This document shows positions 1-7,283 of a DNA stretch of 12,912 nucleotides, piece after piece. The notes under the pieces were generated by a model. The model saw nothing but the letters and a program-made list of their open reading frames with translations. It had not been told where the DNA came from and did not search any database. Source of the stretch: an uncultured Actinomycetes bacterium (GTDB lineage Bacteria; Actinomycetota; Actinomycetes; Nanopelagicales; Nanopelagicaceae); contig CAIUSQ010000136.1 of assembly GCA_903901905.1 (NCBI GenBank), positions 1 through 12,912 on the forward strand. Direction: 5' to 3'. A program made the position numbers and the translations under genes. Every line of letters begins with the position of its first letter. Position 1 is the stretch's first letter.

Positions 1-6
1 CACTCG

Positions 7-348
7 ATGATCTTTGGACCCATTTGGTTTAGAAGTTCTGAAGTCAAAGGCAGGGTTCCAGCTAATCTCTCTCTTACACATTCTGGCGAAATCGGGATTA
101 GCTGGAGGAAACACAAAAACTCAATGCTTGACTACTGGATAACTCATATCAGTGAAATAAAAAGTTATCAATTAACAGATATGGGTCTCTTAACGGTGGA
201 GGTTGGGACTGCCAACAGATGTATTGGTAATGTGTCAGGATTGCGTAAATCTGAGGTGGCTACAATCGAAATTCGAGTGAGCAAGGATGGCCACGCCAAC
301 CGTAGGGCATTAACCGTTTTTGGGTCTTTTATTGAGAATCTAAAGTGA
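7..348 (+). CDS. Hypothetical small protein, possibly 5'-truncated by window edge
   Basis: I do not recognise this protein. The 113 visible residues are rich in alternating beta-type segments (for example around residues 20-33, 57-68 and 83-90), with no signal peptide, membrane segment or catalytic motif. A small all-beta or PH-like domain is possible but is only an impression. The reading frame is still open at base 1, so the ATG at 7 may be internal and the gene may start outside the window. It ends in TGA 28 bases before the end of a convergent gene, and no clear terminator hairpin lies in that gap. The beta-rich, non-repetitive composition makes a real gene more likely than chance, but function is unknown. 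Confidence 0.6.
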   Translation: MIFGPIWFRSSEVKGRVPANLSLTHSGEIGISWRKHKNSMLDYWITHISEIKSYQLTDMGLLTVEVGTANRCIGNVSGLRKSEVATIEIRVSKDGHANRRALTVFGSFIENLK

Positions 349-376
349 CAGATTGCATGTTATCGAAGATGTTGAA

Positions 377-1426
377 TCAGGCGGGCCAATATCCAGGTGC
401 TGCCCTAAGGATTGCAACAAGGTACTTCTGCTCATCATCGGTGAATACCAAGTTAGATCCTAGAAGTTCATTAATTAATTTGGTTGACTCCGCCTTTTGG
501 CCACGAATTCTTAATCCATCCGCAATTACTAACCATTGGGCAGGTGAATAGTTTTGTTTGGGAGAGAATTCTTCAATCTTCTGTTGAATGCGTTCGCTTC
601 CAGCAAAGTAGCGCTGGAATCCCCATGAATCGCTCAAAAGAACATTTCTCTCATAGCTTATTTCTGAATTCTTTTCAGACAAATAGTCCAAATCATTTCC
701 CATTCTTGACATCACCGTTCCATCTTCGGTGCCAAAAATTTCTGCCGAAAAATCTGAAGCACAATCAAAATTACAACCTTGAATGGAATCTCTTAGTGCC
801 TCAGTGAAGTACTCCCCATAAATACCTACGGCTCTAGGTGTAAATGGATAGAACTGCGCATCGCCCATATAAGCAATTACTTGATAATTACCTGGAGTGA
901 GTGCGAGATCGACATGGAAAAACTCTGAGTTGGCTGTGGCTTGCTGATCTGCAATGAATAAGAAGCCGTAACCCGTGTTACCAGTGGATGAGACATATTC
1001 GTTTACTTCTATAACCCCAAGCAATATTGGCGCTAGCGGCTGAGAGTCAAAACGTAACTTTCCATATTTGTGCTTCACTGTTTCGTGTATAGAACTATCC
1101 AAGATGATAAATGCCCCATCCGCTACATACGCAGAGTTATTTGATGGCACATTAGAATGAAGTGCCCAAACTAAATAGTCGCCATCGCCATCGCCCGTCA
1201 TACAAGAAATCACATTTTCGCGGGGAAAGTGCACACATTCGCTAGGCAGCTCACATTCCAAACAGGGTGGATATATCTCAGAAGAAATGCTCATCAAACC
1301 TGTCTCACAATTGAACCATGCGTGGTCCGTCACTTGAATAGGCGCAATTGCAATTTCAGAGTCTTGGAGTTCAATAGCGTTAGATTGCAGCCATTCGAGA
1401 GCTCGGTCTGCTTCTTCCTGATCCAT
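377..1426 (-). CDS. Hypothetical protein with Cys-rich N-terminus and TPR-like C-terminus
   Basis: This 349-aa soluble protein is of unknown function. The N-terminal third holds five cysteines (C40, C55, C58, C64, C75), including a CxxC at 55-58, which could bind zinc or form a small knuckle. Residues 79-84 are the acidic run GDGDGD. The middle (about 100-215) is beta-rich, with the segment TPGNYQVIAYMGDAQFYPF at about 177-195, and two more cysteines lie at 218 and 222. The last 70 residues (about 278-349) are helical, in a TPR-like pattern of the type SPAQWLVIADGLRIRGQKAE. No signal peptide or membrane span is visible. The ATG at 1426 has no obvious Shine-Dalgarno; a small AGCC/GGCT hairpin lies just upstream instead. 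It is transcribed away from the YbjN-like gene at 1550, so the two may share a divergent control region. No known family is assigned with confidence. Confidence 0.8.
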   Translation of the reverse strand: MDQEEADRALEWLQSNAIELQDSEIAIAPIQVTDHAWFNCETGLMSISSEIYPPCLECELPSECVHFPRENVISCMTGDGDGDYLVWALHSNVPSNNSAYVADGAFIILDSSIHETVKHKYGKLRFDSQPLAPILLGVIEVNEYVSSTGNTGYGFLFIADQQATANSEFFHVDLALTPGNYQVIAYMGDAQFYPFTPRAVGIYGEYFTEALRDSIQGCNFDCASDFSAEIFGTEDGTVMSRMGNDLDYLSEKNSEISYERNVLLSDSWGFQRYFAGSERIQQKIEEFSPKQNYSPAQWLVIADGLRIRGQKAESTKLINELLGSNLVFTDDEQKYLVAILRAAPGYWPA

Positions 1427-1549
1427 AGATAGAAATTAGCCTATTCGGCTGACCAAATAAATGTCCGATTTAGGTATTTAAATTGTCAGTGATTGGATTT
1501 ATGCTTGGACCAATTCGCCCAAGCGGGCCTAACGCAAGGAGAGCACCAA
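1427..1549. promoter_or_regulatory. Divergent intergenic region with competing stem-loops
   Basis: This 123-base region separates two divergent genes and must carry the promoters for both, although I cannot assign clean -35/-10 pairs. The stretch at about 1462-1484 is AT-rich. Toward the + gene, GCTTGG (1503-1508) is perfectly complementary to CCAAGC (1519-1524). The segment GCCC (1517-1520) can instead pair with GGGC (1525-1528) around an AAGC loop. The two hairpins share bases and cannot form together. They end 7 bases before the ribosome site AAGGAG (1536-1541), which sits 8 bases before the ATG at 1550. Toward the - gene, AGCC and GGCT at about 1438-1450 form a small hairpin in its leader. 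Confidence 0.35.
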
Positions 1550-2023
1550 ATGGGTCTTTTTGATAAGCAAAATAGTTCAAGTGCACTTAATACCAAAGTA
1601 GCGAATCTGCTACGCCAAGCTTTGCCAGATGTCAGTTTTGTCGAAGAAGGCCCAGGAGACTGGGGCGCGCGAAATGAGTCCGTCCTAGTCCGTGTGGTTG
1701 TTGATTCTGATTCTGTTCCTGAGCAGCCCTTTGTGAATGTTGCTGCCTTCGTACTTCTTAACGTGAAAGATGACTTAAAGATCTACAAGTACTTAATGAC
1801 GGAGAAATCATTCATTTTCAACAAATGGGAAGTCGAAGAAGGCGAAAAGTCCGGAACTATCAATCTTTTCCTCACTGCCCGACTCTTGATTGAAGATCTT
1901 GATGCCTCAGAATTAGGATTTGCTGTTATGTCAACGGCAGTAATTGCCGATAACGTTGATGAAGAGATTCAAAAGAAGTTTGGCGGCACGCGCTGCCTAG
2001 AGTTCTTCGGCTGGGAAGAGTAG
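1550..2023 (+). CDS. YbjN / type III secretion chaperone-like domain protein
   Basis: This 157-aa acidic cytosolic protein has a predicted layout of an N-terminal helix (NTKVANLLRQAL, about residues 14-25), a set of beta strands, a hydrophobic strand pair near residue 105-115, and a C-terminal helix (about 119-140) with the pattern DLDASELGFAVMSTAVIADN. This matches the alpha-beta fold of YbjN-like and CesT/YopN-type chaperone domains, which bind peptides or partner proteins and are not enzymes. The C-terminal half aligns by eye with that of the protein encoded at 5661-6110. The start is set at ATG 1550 because AAGGAG lies 8 bases upstream; an in-frame TTG at 1493 would add 19 residues without a ribosome site. 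The gene converges on the TPR gene with only 3 bases between stop codons. The family call is by fold pattern, not by a diagnostic motif. Confidence 0.75.
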   Translation: MGLFDKQNSSSALNTKVANLLRQALPDVSFVEEGPGDWGARNESVLVRVVVDSDSVPEQPFVNVAAFVLLNVKDDLKIYKYLMTEKSFIFNKWEVEEGEKSGTINLFLTARLLIEDLDASELGFAVMSTAVIADNVDEEIQKKFGGTRCLEFFGWEE

Positions 2024-2026
2024 GAC

Positions 2027-4687
2027 TTAACGGCGGAAGAGCCCCTTTTTCTGTTGGGGCTCTTCCCCTAATAATTGCAAAGAAGTCTGAGCGATTCCTG
2101 AGATCCACTGGTCTGAATCTAAAAGTGATTTGAACATCTCAGCCAGTTCTTTCTTCTCAGCGGAATTTAGTGCCGCAAGACCATCTTGAACTCGTTTGCT
2201 ATTTTCTTCGAGGTGATCCAACAAAATAGGATAGAACTTCGATTCAAGGTGATTTTCTTGAAAATGCGAATCAGTCCAAATGCTTCTCAACTCTTCATGT
2301 GAAGCCCCTAGTGCAAATCGGTGAAGTGCATCATTGCTTCTAATGTTTGCACCTTGTTCATAATCATTCTCGGTCTCGCGTGTGGTCATGATTCTGTAAT
2401 AGCACTCATCAAATGCCTTACGGGCATAGTCGTGCTCTCCGGTCGTCAGCAATTCCCAAGTCAAATTTGATAATGCATTTCCACTGCCTAACTTTGCTGC
2501 TTTTTCAAATATAGGGCGTGCTTTGGCGGGATTTCCAAACTCAGAATATTTCCAACCAATGTTATTTAGTAAATCTCTAACTTGTGGGAAATTCTCATCA
2601 ATTTCAGATTCCTTTAACATTTCTAGTGCAATGGTGTCAATGTTGGATGGGGTCATTTCTATTGCTTCAGTCATTAAACGTCGAGCTACATGTATGCCGT
2701 CAGCTGATAAAGCAACTAGGATTTCGAGGCGTTTCTTGTCATCAACATCTTGATATGCCTTGATGATCTGGGCTGTTTTGTTACCTAGTTGTGCTAACTC
2801 GGTGTAATCAACAAAATTTTTGTCGTTGTTAAATTGCGCAGAGGAGCTATGATCAAAAACTAAATCAAATAGCTCGGGTGACTCAACCTGCATGCCCGCG
2901 ATTACATCTAAAATTCCAGTAATTGAACCAGCGATTGCTCTGATGGCAGTTTCAAAGTGATCTGATTGCAGGTCTAGATCTACACCATACCCAAACTCAA
3001 TTTTCTCAAATTCATGCCTGGTGGGTAGTGCTTCATAAAACATCGAAGAAGGGGTTGCACCAATTGTCGACCAATACTCTTTTGCTTTAGTGATATTGAT
3101 GAATGACTCAGGAGCGCTTTCCTTAGGTACCAGATTAAAAATGTGACCTATGTCCATGCTCATGGATGGGAAAATAAGTTCCTGATCTCTTATGAGCACC
3201 TCTAACACTTTTTCTTGAAACTTATTGAGTCCGGATACTCCAGAGATTGGAGTTCCCTCTTCATCAAATTTAGATGTGAGCAGGCATGCATACATCAGAG
3301 CTAAGTCTCGTCCTTCATCTTGAACTAATTCACAGAGGATTAGGAAATTTCCATACCTGGATCCAAATGGTAGGCCGATCAAGTTTTGATCTAATTGAGA
3401 ATAGGAAAATCCGCATTTTTCAAATAAATCGCGCATCTTTGTCAAAGAAGATTCATGGCCTGGCTTGAGTGATTCAAGTTCCACATCTGGTTGACCACCA
3501 TAAGTTGAGCGAACAGCATTTAATTGATTTGCAGATAACAATCTGGACATTTTAAAGAGTGGTCCCCGACCTGGGCGATTTTCACTAGCACCAATTCCCT
3601 TAGCAAGAGGCGACCACGCTTTGTCTTCTCCGCCCTGTGCCCCAAAGAAGTTTTGAACTATGCCAAGTTCATTACAAAGAGCGACTCCTACATTGTGGAA
3701 ACAATTTTCATCGCCAAGCTGTGCTCCTTCAATCCAAGCCGTAATTTCACCCAGTGCGTCGCCTGACTTTTGGGCTGCATCTGCGCGATCAAAAATTTCC
3801 TGAATAGCACTGTCATTTTTTCTCTGACTATTGACTGATCCGTATTTTGCATTGATATCGGAAATCGCTCCAGCCAGCATTCGTCTGTAATTCATTTCTT
3901 CCAATAAATCAGTTAGCCCATATTCATCAACTAATTTCAACAACAGCGAATCATCAGGTATTGCATCCTCGAAAATACTGGCAAAGGAAATAGCCATCAA
4001 CAAAGATTGTTCGTGTCCTTCATGTGCCGATTCCATAAAGGAATTGAAAAAATCCATCGGTGAGTAACTCTTAAAGATTTCTAACCCTGGATTTTCAATG
4101 TAAGCAAGCCCAATATCAACTAAGGCGAGGGGAATGCCCTCTTTAAATCCTTTTTCATTGACTCGCATAAAAAAATGTAAGGCATCTTCATTTGATTCTA
4201 AAGGTCCTAGTGGAGGCGGAACGAGATGCCCATATTGCAAAAATCGAGTCGTCATTAGACCAGCAATATTTCGATTAATTAACCAGCTCTCTAAATTTAT
4301 GTATTCAGACCAATACGTAAATGCTTCTTCATATTCGCCGCCAATTAATTTCAAATTTCCAAGACTGAAGATGAATTCCAAATTACCCTCTTTTACACCT
4401 TTTTCGATCTGCTCAATGAAAATTGGGAGCCGAGGATCATCAGGACGATGATTTTGTAGCAATGTGACTAGCCAGGGAATTGACTTCAAATCTCCACTTT
4501 TAACTGCTTCTTCAAAGGCGTTTAGCGCGTTTTCCAAGTCATCCGTGTCGGAATATGCGAGTGCTAAAGATCTCCAAACTTCCGGTAACTCTACACATTT
4601 TGAATAACTCTCTACAGCTTCATGGACTTTGCCAAGTGATTGATAATAAAAGCCTCTGGCTTTATGACCGATAAGAATCTTATTCAT
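2027..4687 (-). CDS. TPR/Sel1-like repeat scaffold protein
   Basis: This large, soluble, mainly helical 886-aa protein has TPR-type helix pairs at both ends and no enzymatic motif that I can see. The N-terminal repeats cover about residues 10-130 (patterns such as LGKVHEAVESYSKCVEL and DDLENALNAFEEAVKSGD). A Sel1-like unit (DALGEITAWIEGAQLGDENC) lies around 300-330. A clear C-terminal pair covers about 707-770 (FGNPAKARPIFEKAAKLGSG, HDYARKAFDECYYRI). Such arrays usually hold protein partners together. The tail ends in a basic KKGLFRR. The start is placed at the second of two adjacent ATGs (4687), 7 bases after AAGGAG (4700-4695); the ATG at 4690 is 4 bases from it, and an in-frame TTG at 4714 lies upstream of the site. 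The start overlaps the end of the LRV gene, so the two are probably co-translated. Confidence 0.85.
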   Translation of the reverse strand: MNKILIGHKARGFYYQSLGKVHEAVESYSKCVELPEVWRSLALAYSDTDDLENALNAFEEAVKSGDLKSIPWLVTLLQNHRPDDPRLPIFIEQIEKGVKEGNLEFIFSLGNLKLIGGEYEEAFTYWSEYINLESWLINRNIAGLMTTRFLQYGHLVPPPLGPLESNEDALHFFMRVNEKGFKEGIPLALVDIGLAYIENPGLEIFKSYSPMDFFNSFMESAHEGHEQSLLMAISFASIFEDAIPDDSLLLKLVDEYGLTDLLEEMNYRRMLAGAISDINAKYGSVNSQRKNDSAIQEIFDRADAAQKSGDALGEITAWIEGAQLGDENCFHNVGVALCNELGIVQNFFGAQGGEDKAWSPLAKGIGASENRPGRGPLFKMSRLLSANQLNAVRSTYGGQPDVELESLKPGHESSLTKMRDLFEKCGFSYSQLDQNLIGLPFGSRYGNFLILCELVQDEGRDLALMYACLLTSKFDEEGTPISGVSGLNKFQEKVLEVLIRDQELIFPSMSMDIGHIFNLVPKESAPESFINITKAKEYWSTIGATPSSMFYEALPTRHEFEKIEFGYGVDLDLQSDHFETAIRAIAGSITGILDVIAGMQVESPELFDLVFDHSSSAQFNNDKNFVDYTELAQLGNKTAQIIKAYQDVDDKKRLEILVALSADGIHVARRLMTEAIEMTPSNIDTIALEMLKESEIDENFPQVRDLLNNIGWKYSEFGNPAKARPIFEKAAKLGSGNALSNLTWELLTTGEHDYARKAFDECYYRIMTTRETENDYEQGANIRSNDALHRFALGASHEELRSIWTDSHFQENHLESKFYPILLDHLEENSKRVQDGLAALNSAEKKELAEMFKSLLDSDQWISGIAQTSLQLLGEEPQQKKGLFRR
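2035..2066. repeat. 11-bp perfect inverted repeat inside the convergent gene ends
   Basis: GGAAGAGCCCC (2035-2045) is the exact reverse complement of GGGGCTCTTCC (2056-2066), separated by a T-rich 10-base loop. It lies in the last codons of the TPR gene (encoding the EEPQQKKGLF part of its tail) and immediately after the stop of the convergent YbjN-like gene. The stem is long and GC-rich enough to act as a two-way transcription barrier or mRNA 3'-end stabiliser. Neither strand has a T-run directly after the stem, so it is not a classical intrinsic terminator. Confidence 0.7.
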
Positions 4688-5639
4688 CATCTGACTCCTT
4701 ATCCGGCAACCCAAGTAAGGTGGCAGCAGCCTTACTTTCAGCAGATGTATTCGGATTGTTTACAACAGCTTGTCTTACATTTTCATCGACATCTAGAGAA
4801 AGTTTCGATAAGTCTTGTTCACTAAGAGATTCATTTGCTGCTAATTTTTGACGAACATAATGACGTGGGTCCTCGAGTAGTTCTACAATTAGGTTCCTTG
4901 ATAGATTAGGCCGCTCGGCAATCAGCTCACGAGTATTAGTATCACCTCGTAGATCATCCTCCCAAGTATCATCTTGGTCTTCCTGCAGCAGCATCGCCTC
5001 CTTTAAAGCATTGAGGAGAAATTCCTCAGTGCAATTTGGATTACCAATGACTGAATCTCTAGCAGCGGAAGAACTCATCCATAATTGTTGAAGAGTTTCC
5101 ATGGGCGTAAGAGAGTTTGAGGCAACAGCAATTTGAATTTCCTTTACATCTTCTTTAGCAAGTTCAACTAATATCTCAGTACTAACCTTGGGATTCGAGG
5201 CAACACTTCGACGGACGCCCCACTCAGAATCTTTTGCAAGTTGCTTTAGAGTGTCTAGGGATACGTTCGTATTTCGAGCAACCCCAGTTCGAACGATGTA
5301 ACTTCTGTGTCCTGCTAAGTCAGCTAATCGGGTTTGGCTTAGGTTGGGGTTCTCGGCAGCGGCAGAGATGACCGCTAGATGAGAATCATTTGATAATTCA
5401 AAAATCATTGCAGGGTCAATTGAAATATTTTGTGATAATGCTGCTCGAACTGAATGTTCAATGTCTTTAGACATCCAGCGTGCAAATTGATCAGGTAGTT
5501 TCGGATTAGCAGCAACTAATTCCCGTAACTCAGTCTGCGAACTTAATGCGCAATATTCCATTTCCTTCGGGTCTAGATTCGGATTAGCGACTTCAGTTCG
5601 AACATCATCATTAATCTCTAGATGGCGAAAATTACTCAT
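4680..5639 (-). CDS. Variant leucine-rich repeat (LRV) protein
   Basis: This 319-aa protein is built almost wholly from about eleven units of 24-26 residues following VRxxVAxNPxxSxExLxxLAxD, for example IVRTGVARNTNVSLDTLKQL and GVRRSVASNPKVSTEILVEL. This is the signature of the LRV/HEAT-like right-handed superhelix, a protein- or ligand-binding solenoid. It has only two cysteines (C30 and one near 204), so it lacks the N-terminal Fe-S cysteine cluster of the Azotobacter LRV protein. The regular array is broken around residues 214-231 by an acidic insertion (LLQEDQDDTWEDDL), and the chain ends in an acidic PDKESDDE tail. The ATG at 5639 has AAGAG 6 bases upstream. It is the middle gene of a three-gene operon: 21 bases after the YbjN-like gene, and overlapping the TPR gene by 8 bases. 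Confidence 0.9.
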   Translation of the reverse strand: MSNFRHLEINDDVRTEVANPNLDPKEMEYCALSSQTELRELVAANPKLPDQFARWMSKDIEHSVRAALSQNISIDPAMIFELSNDSHLAVISAAAENPNLSQTRLADLAGHRSYIVRTGVARNTNVSLDTLKQLAKDSEWGVRRSVASNPKVSTEILVELAKEDVKEIQIAVASNSLTPMETLQQLWMSSSAARDSVIGNPNCTEEFLLNALKEAMLLQEDQDDTWEDDLRGDTNTRELIAERPNLSRNLIVELLEDPRHYVRQKLAANESLSEQDLSKLSLDVDENVRQAVVNNPNTSAESKAAATLLGLPDKESDDE

Positions 5640-5660
5640 ATTTAACTCTTTTCCTGATAC

Positions 5661-6110
5661 TCAGCGCTTTAGTAAATCCAAAAGGTAATCATCAATTGCA
5701 TCTACTTCCTTGATAAACAAATAGAGAATGGACTTGAGCTCTTGCCCGGACAAGTGATCGGCATATAGTACAAATCCAGCACGCACTAAGTGGGTTCCAT
5801 TCTCGATCTGTTCGACAGGAACAAATTTTGCGATTAGACATGAAAGGTTACCCTGCGCCGCAATTATGGTTGCCTTTTCAAAAGAAACTCCAGGTGCTTT
5901 CAAGTATGAAGTGATCTCAAGAATTCGATGGCCATCCATTTCAACAAGATTAATGTTGATGTTGGCTGAACTATTGCCGGAACCAACTCCTACGCCAGAT
6001 AAGTGAATGACATCCCCGTTACGTTCAGGTGAGAACCCAAATTCAACTAAGAAGTTGAAAACTTCAACCTCAAAGGCTGCGTCCGTTATGTCATTTCTTT
6101 CGATTGCCAC
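5661..6110 (-). CDS. YbjN / type III secretion chaperone-like protein
   Basis: This is a 149-aa cytosolic protein. The N-terminal helix (DAAFEVEVFNFLVEFGF, about 11-27) is followed by beta strands, a central helix (SFEKATIIAAQGN) and a final strand-helix unit (LVRAGFVLYADHLSGQELKS, about 108-127, then LYLFIKEVDAIDDYLLDLL). This is the typical YbjN-family layout, seen in bacterial peptide-binding chaperones related in fold to CesT. The final unit aligns with the C-terminus of the protein at 1550-2023, so the two look like distant relatives. The start is GTG at 6110; an in-frame stop lies 6 codons upstream with no other start between, which fixes it. The ribosome site is weak (AGGGA at a long distance). 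It is the first gene of the - strand operon and diverges from the MoxR gene with 64 bases between them. Confidence 0.8.
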   Translation of the reverse strand: MAIERNDITDAAFEVEVFNFLVEFGFSPERNGDVIHLSGVGVGSGNSSANININLVEMDGHRILEITSYLKAPGVSFEKATIIAAQGNLSCLIAKFVPVEQIENGTHLVRAGFVLYADHLSGQELKSILYLFIKEVDAIDDYLLDLLKR

Positions 6111-6174
6111 ATCTGGAAGTGTTCCCTAATTCAATATTTTAGGCAATAATCTCATCACTACAGTGGAGGCTACC
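6111..6174. promoter_or_regulatory. Short divergent promoter region, YbjN operon / MoxR-VWA
   Basis: Sixty-four bases separate the GTG start of the - strand operon from the TTG start of the AAA+ gene, so promoters for both must overlap here or in the gene starts. Toward the + strand, AATAAT (6145-6150) is a fair -10, with TTCCCT (6122-6127) 17 bases upstream as a poor -35. The AT-rich core at 6128-6140 could serve the opposite direction. Any regulator binding here would probably affect both arms together. The promoter elements are guesses by eye. Confidence 0.35.
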
Positions 6175-7281
6175 TTGAGCACAATTGATGAATATGCATC
6201 TGGATACAAAGCTTTAATTACATGTGTAGCCGCTCGCGTACCTGTAATTCTTTGGGGTCCCCCTGGTCAAGGTAAAACTTCCGTTATTAAACAGATTGCA
6301 TCCGACCAAGGGCGACATCTTGAAGTAATTCTGGCCAGCATTCGTGAACCTCAAGATTTTGCTGGTTTGCCTATGCTTTCACAAGGCACTGCAACATTGA
6401 TGCCACCAGATTGGGCGAAGCGCTTAGCAGAAGTGCAAGATGGAATTTTGTTTACTGACGAAGTCAACACTGCTCCCCCAAGTGTTCAAGCAGCACTATT
6501 GCGTGTGTGCTTGGACAAAGTTGCGGGAGATTGCCATCTGGGTGATGACACAAGTGTTATTGCAGCCGCTAATCCGCCAGATCAAGCTGCCGATGGATGG
6601 GATTTAGCCCCTCCATTAGCAAATCGTTTCTGTCACATCAACTGGGAACTTCCTGCTGAAGTTGTCCGAGATGGTTTGGCAGGCAATTGGATTAACTTCA
6701 GCATCAAAACCCCAGATAGTAAGAAATTGAGTAATGCTCTCATTGCAGAACGTGCAGCTTTATCTGGCTTCCTAGCATCTAGACCTGATTTAACAACTGT
6801 GCTGCCTAAATCTTCTGCAGAACAAGGTCGGGCATTTCCTACTCCGCGATCATGGGAAATGGTTGCGATATTGTCAGGATGGATAACTGCTTGTGAACTC
6901 GATGCCAGCGTCCGCAGAATTGCAGTTATGGGATGCGTTGGTGTTGGGCCAGCGGCTGAATACATTACCTATCGCGAGAACATCGATTTACCTAACCCTG
7001 AAGAAATAATCTCGTCTCCAAAGAACTTTGTAATCCCAAATCGAATGGACAAAGTTTATGTAGTCGGTGCGTCGCTTATGGCGGTATTACGAAACAACAT
7101 GACGCAGAAACGATGGGAAGCTGTAGGAATAGTTCTTGAAAGAATCGCATCGGGGGGTCATCCAGACTTAGCCGTCACTTTTGCTCGCGACTGGTTGCGA
7201 GAGCGACCTAAAGGAGCAACTCCTGATTCAAAATTATTGAAGGCGTTGATCCCCCTCCTTACTGAAGCAAAAATGATTTAG
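6175..7281 (+). CDS. MoxR-type AAA+ ATPase
   Basis: This 368-aa ATPase carries the AAA+ motifs in order: Walker A GPPGQGKTS (28-36), Walker B ILFTDEVN (91-98, with D95 and E96), sensor 1 in AAANPP (N133) and an arginine-finger-type PLANRF (R151). Residues after about 190 form the helical lid and a less conserved C-terminal part. MoxR ATPases form rings that remodel or activate protein complexes, usually with a VWA-domain partner encoded next door, as here. The start is taken as TTG 6175 because GGAGG (6165-6169) lies 5 bases before it. A GTG at 6163 in the same frame would place the ribosome site inside the gene. The VWA gene follows after 2 bases, so the two form one transcription unit. Function class is firm; the substrate is unknown. 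Confidence 0.93.
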   Translation: MSTIDEYASGYKALITCVAARVPVILWGPPGQGKTSVIKQIASDQGRHLEVILASIREPQDFAGLPMLSQGTATLMPPDWAKRLAEVQDGILFTDEVNTAPPSVQAALLRVCLDKVAGDCHLGDDTSVIAAANPPDQAADGWDLAPPLANRFCHINWELPAEVVRDGLAGNWINFSIKTPDSKKLSNALIAERAALSGFLASRPDLTTVLPKSSAEQGRAFPTPRSWEMVAILSGWITACELDASVRRIAVMGCVGVGPAAEYITYRENIDLPNPEEIISSPKNFVIPNRMDKVYVVGASLMAVLRNNMTQKRWEAVGIVLERIASGGHPDLAVTFARDWLRERPKGATPDSKLLKALIPLLTEAKMI

Positions 7282-7283
7282 GG

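Noticed and set aside
484..807. + strand open frame opposite the 349-aa gene
   Set aside because: It lies wholly inside a longer gene on the other strand, has no ribosome site and no recognisable protein pattern.
1179..1195. TCGCCA tandem repeat as a regulatory or phase-variable tract
   Set aside because: Fewer than three full units, in frame, encoding GDGDGD; a 6-base unit cannot shift the frame.
1493..1549. Upstream TTG start extending the first YbjN-like protein
   Set aside because: AAGGAG sits directly before ATG 1550, and the extra 19 residues cross the hairpin region and match nothing.
4688..4714. TTG start for the TPR gene at 4714
   Set aside because: It lies upstream of the ribosome site; the ATGs at 4690 and 4687 are placed after it.
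6163..6174. GTG start for the AAA+ gene
   Set aside because: The GTG overlaps the GGAGG site that correctly serves TTG 6175.
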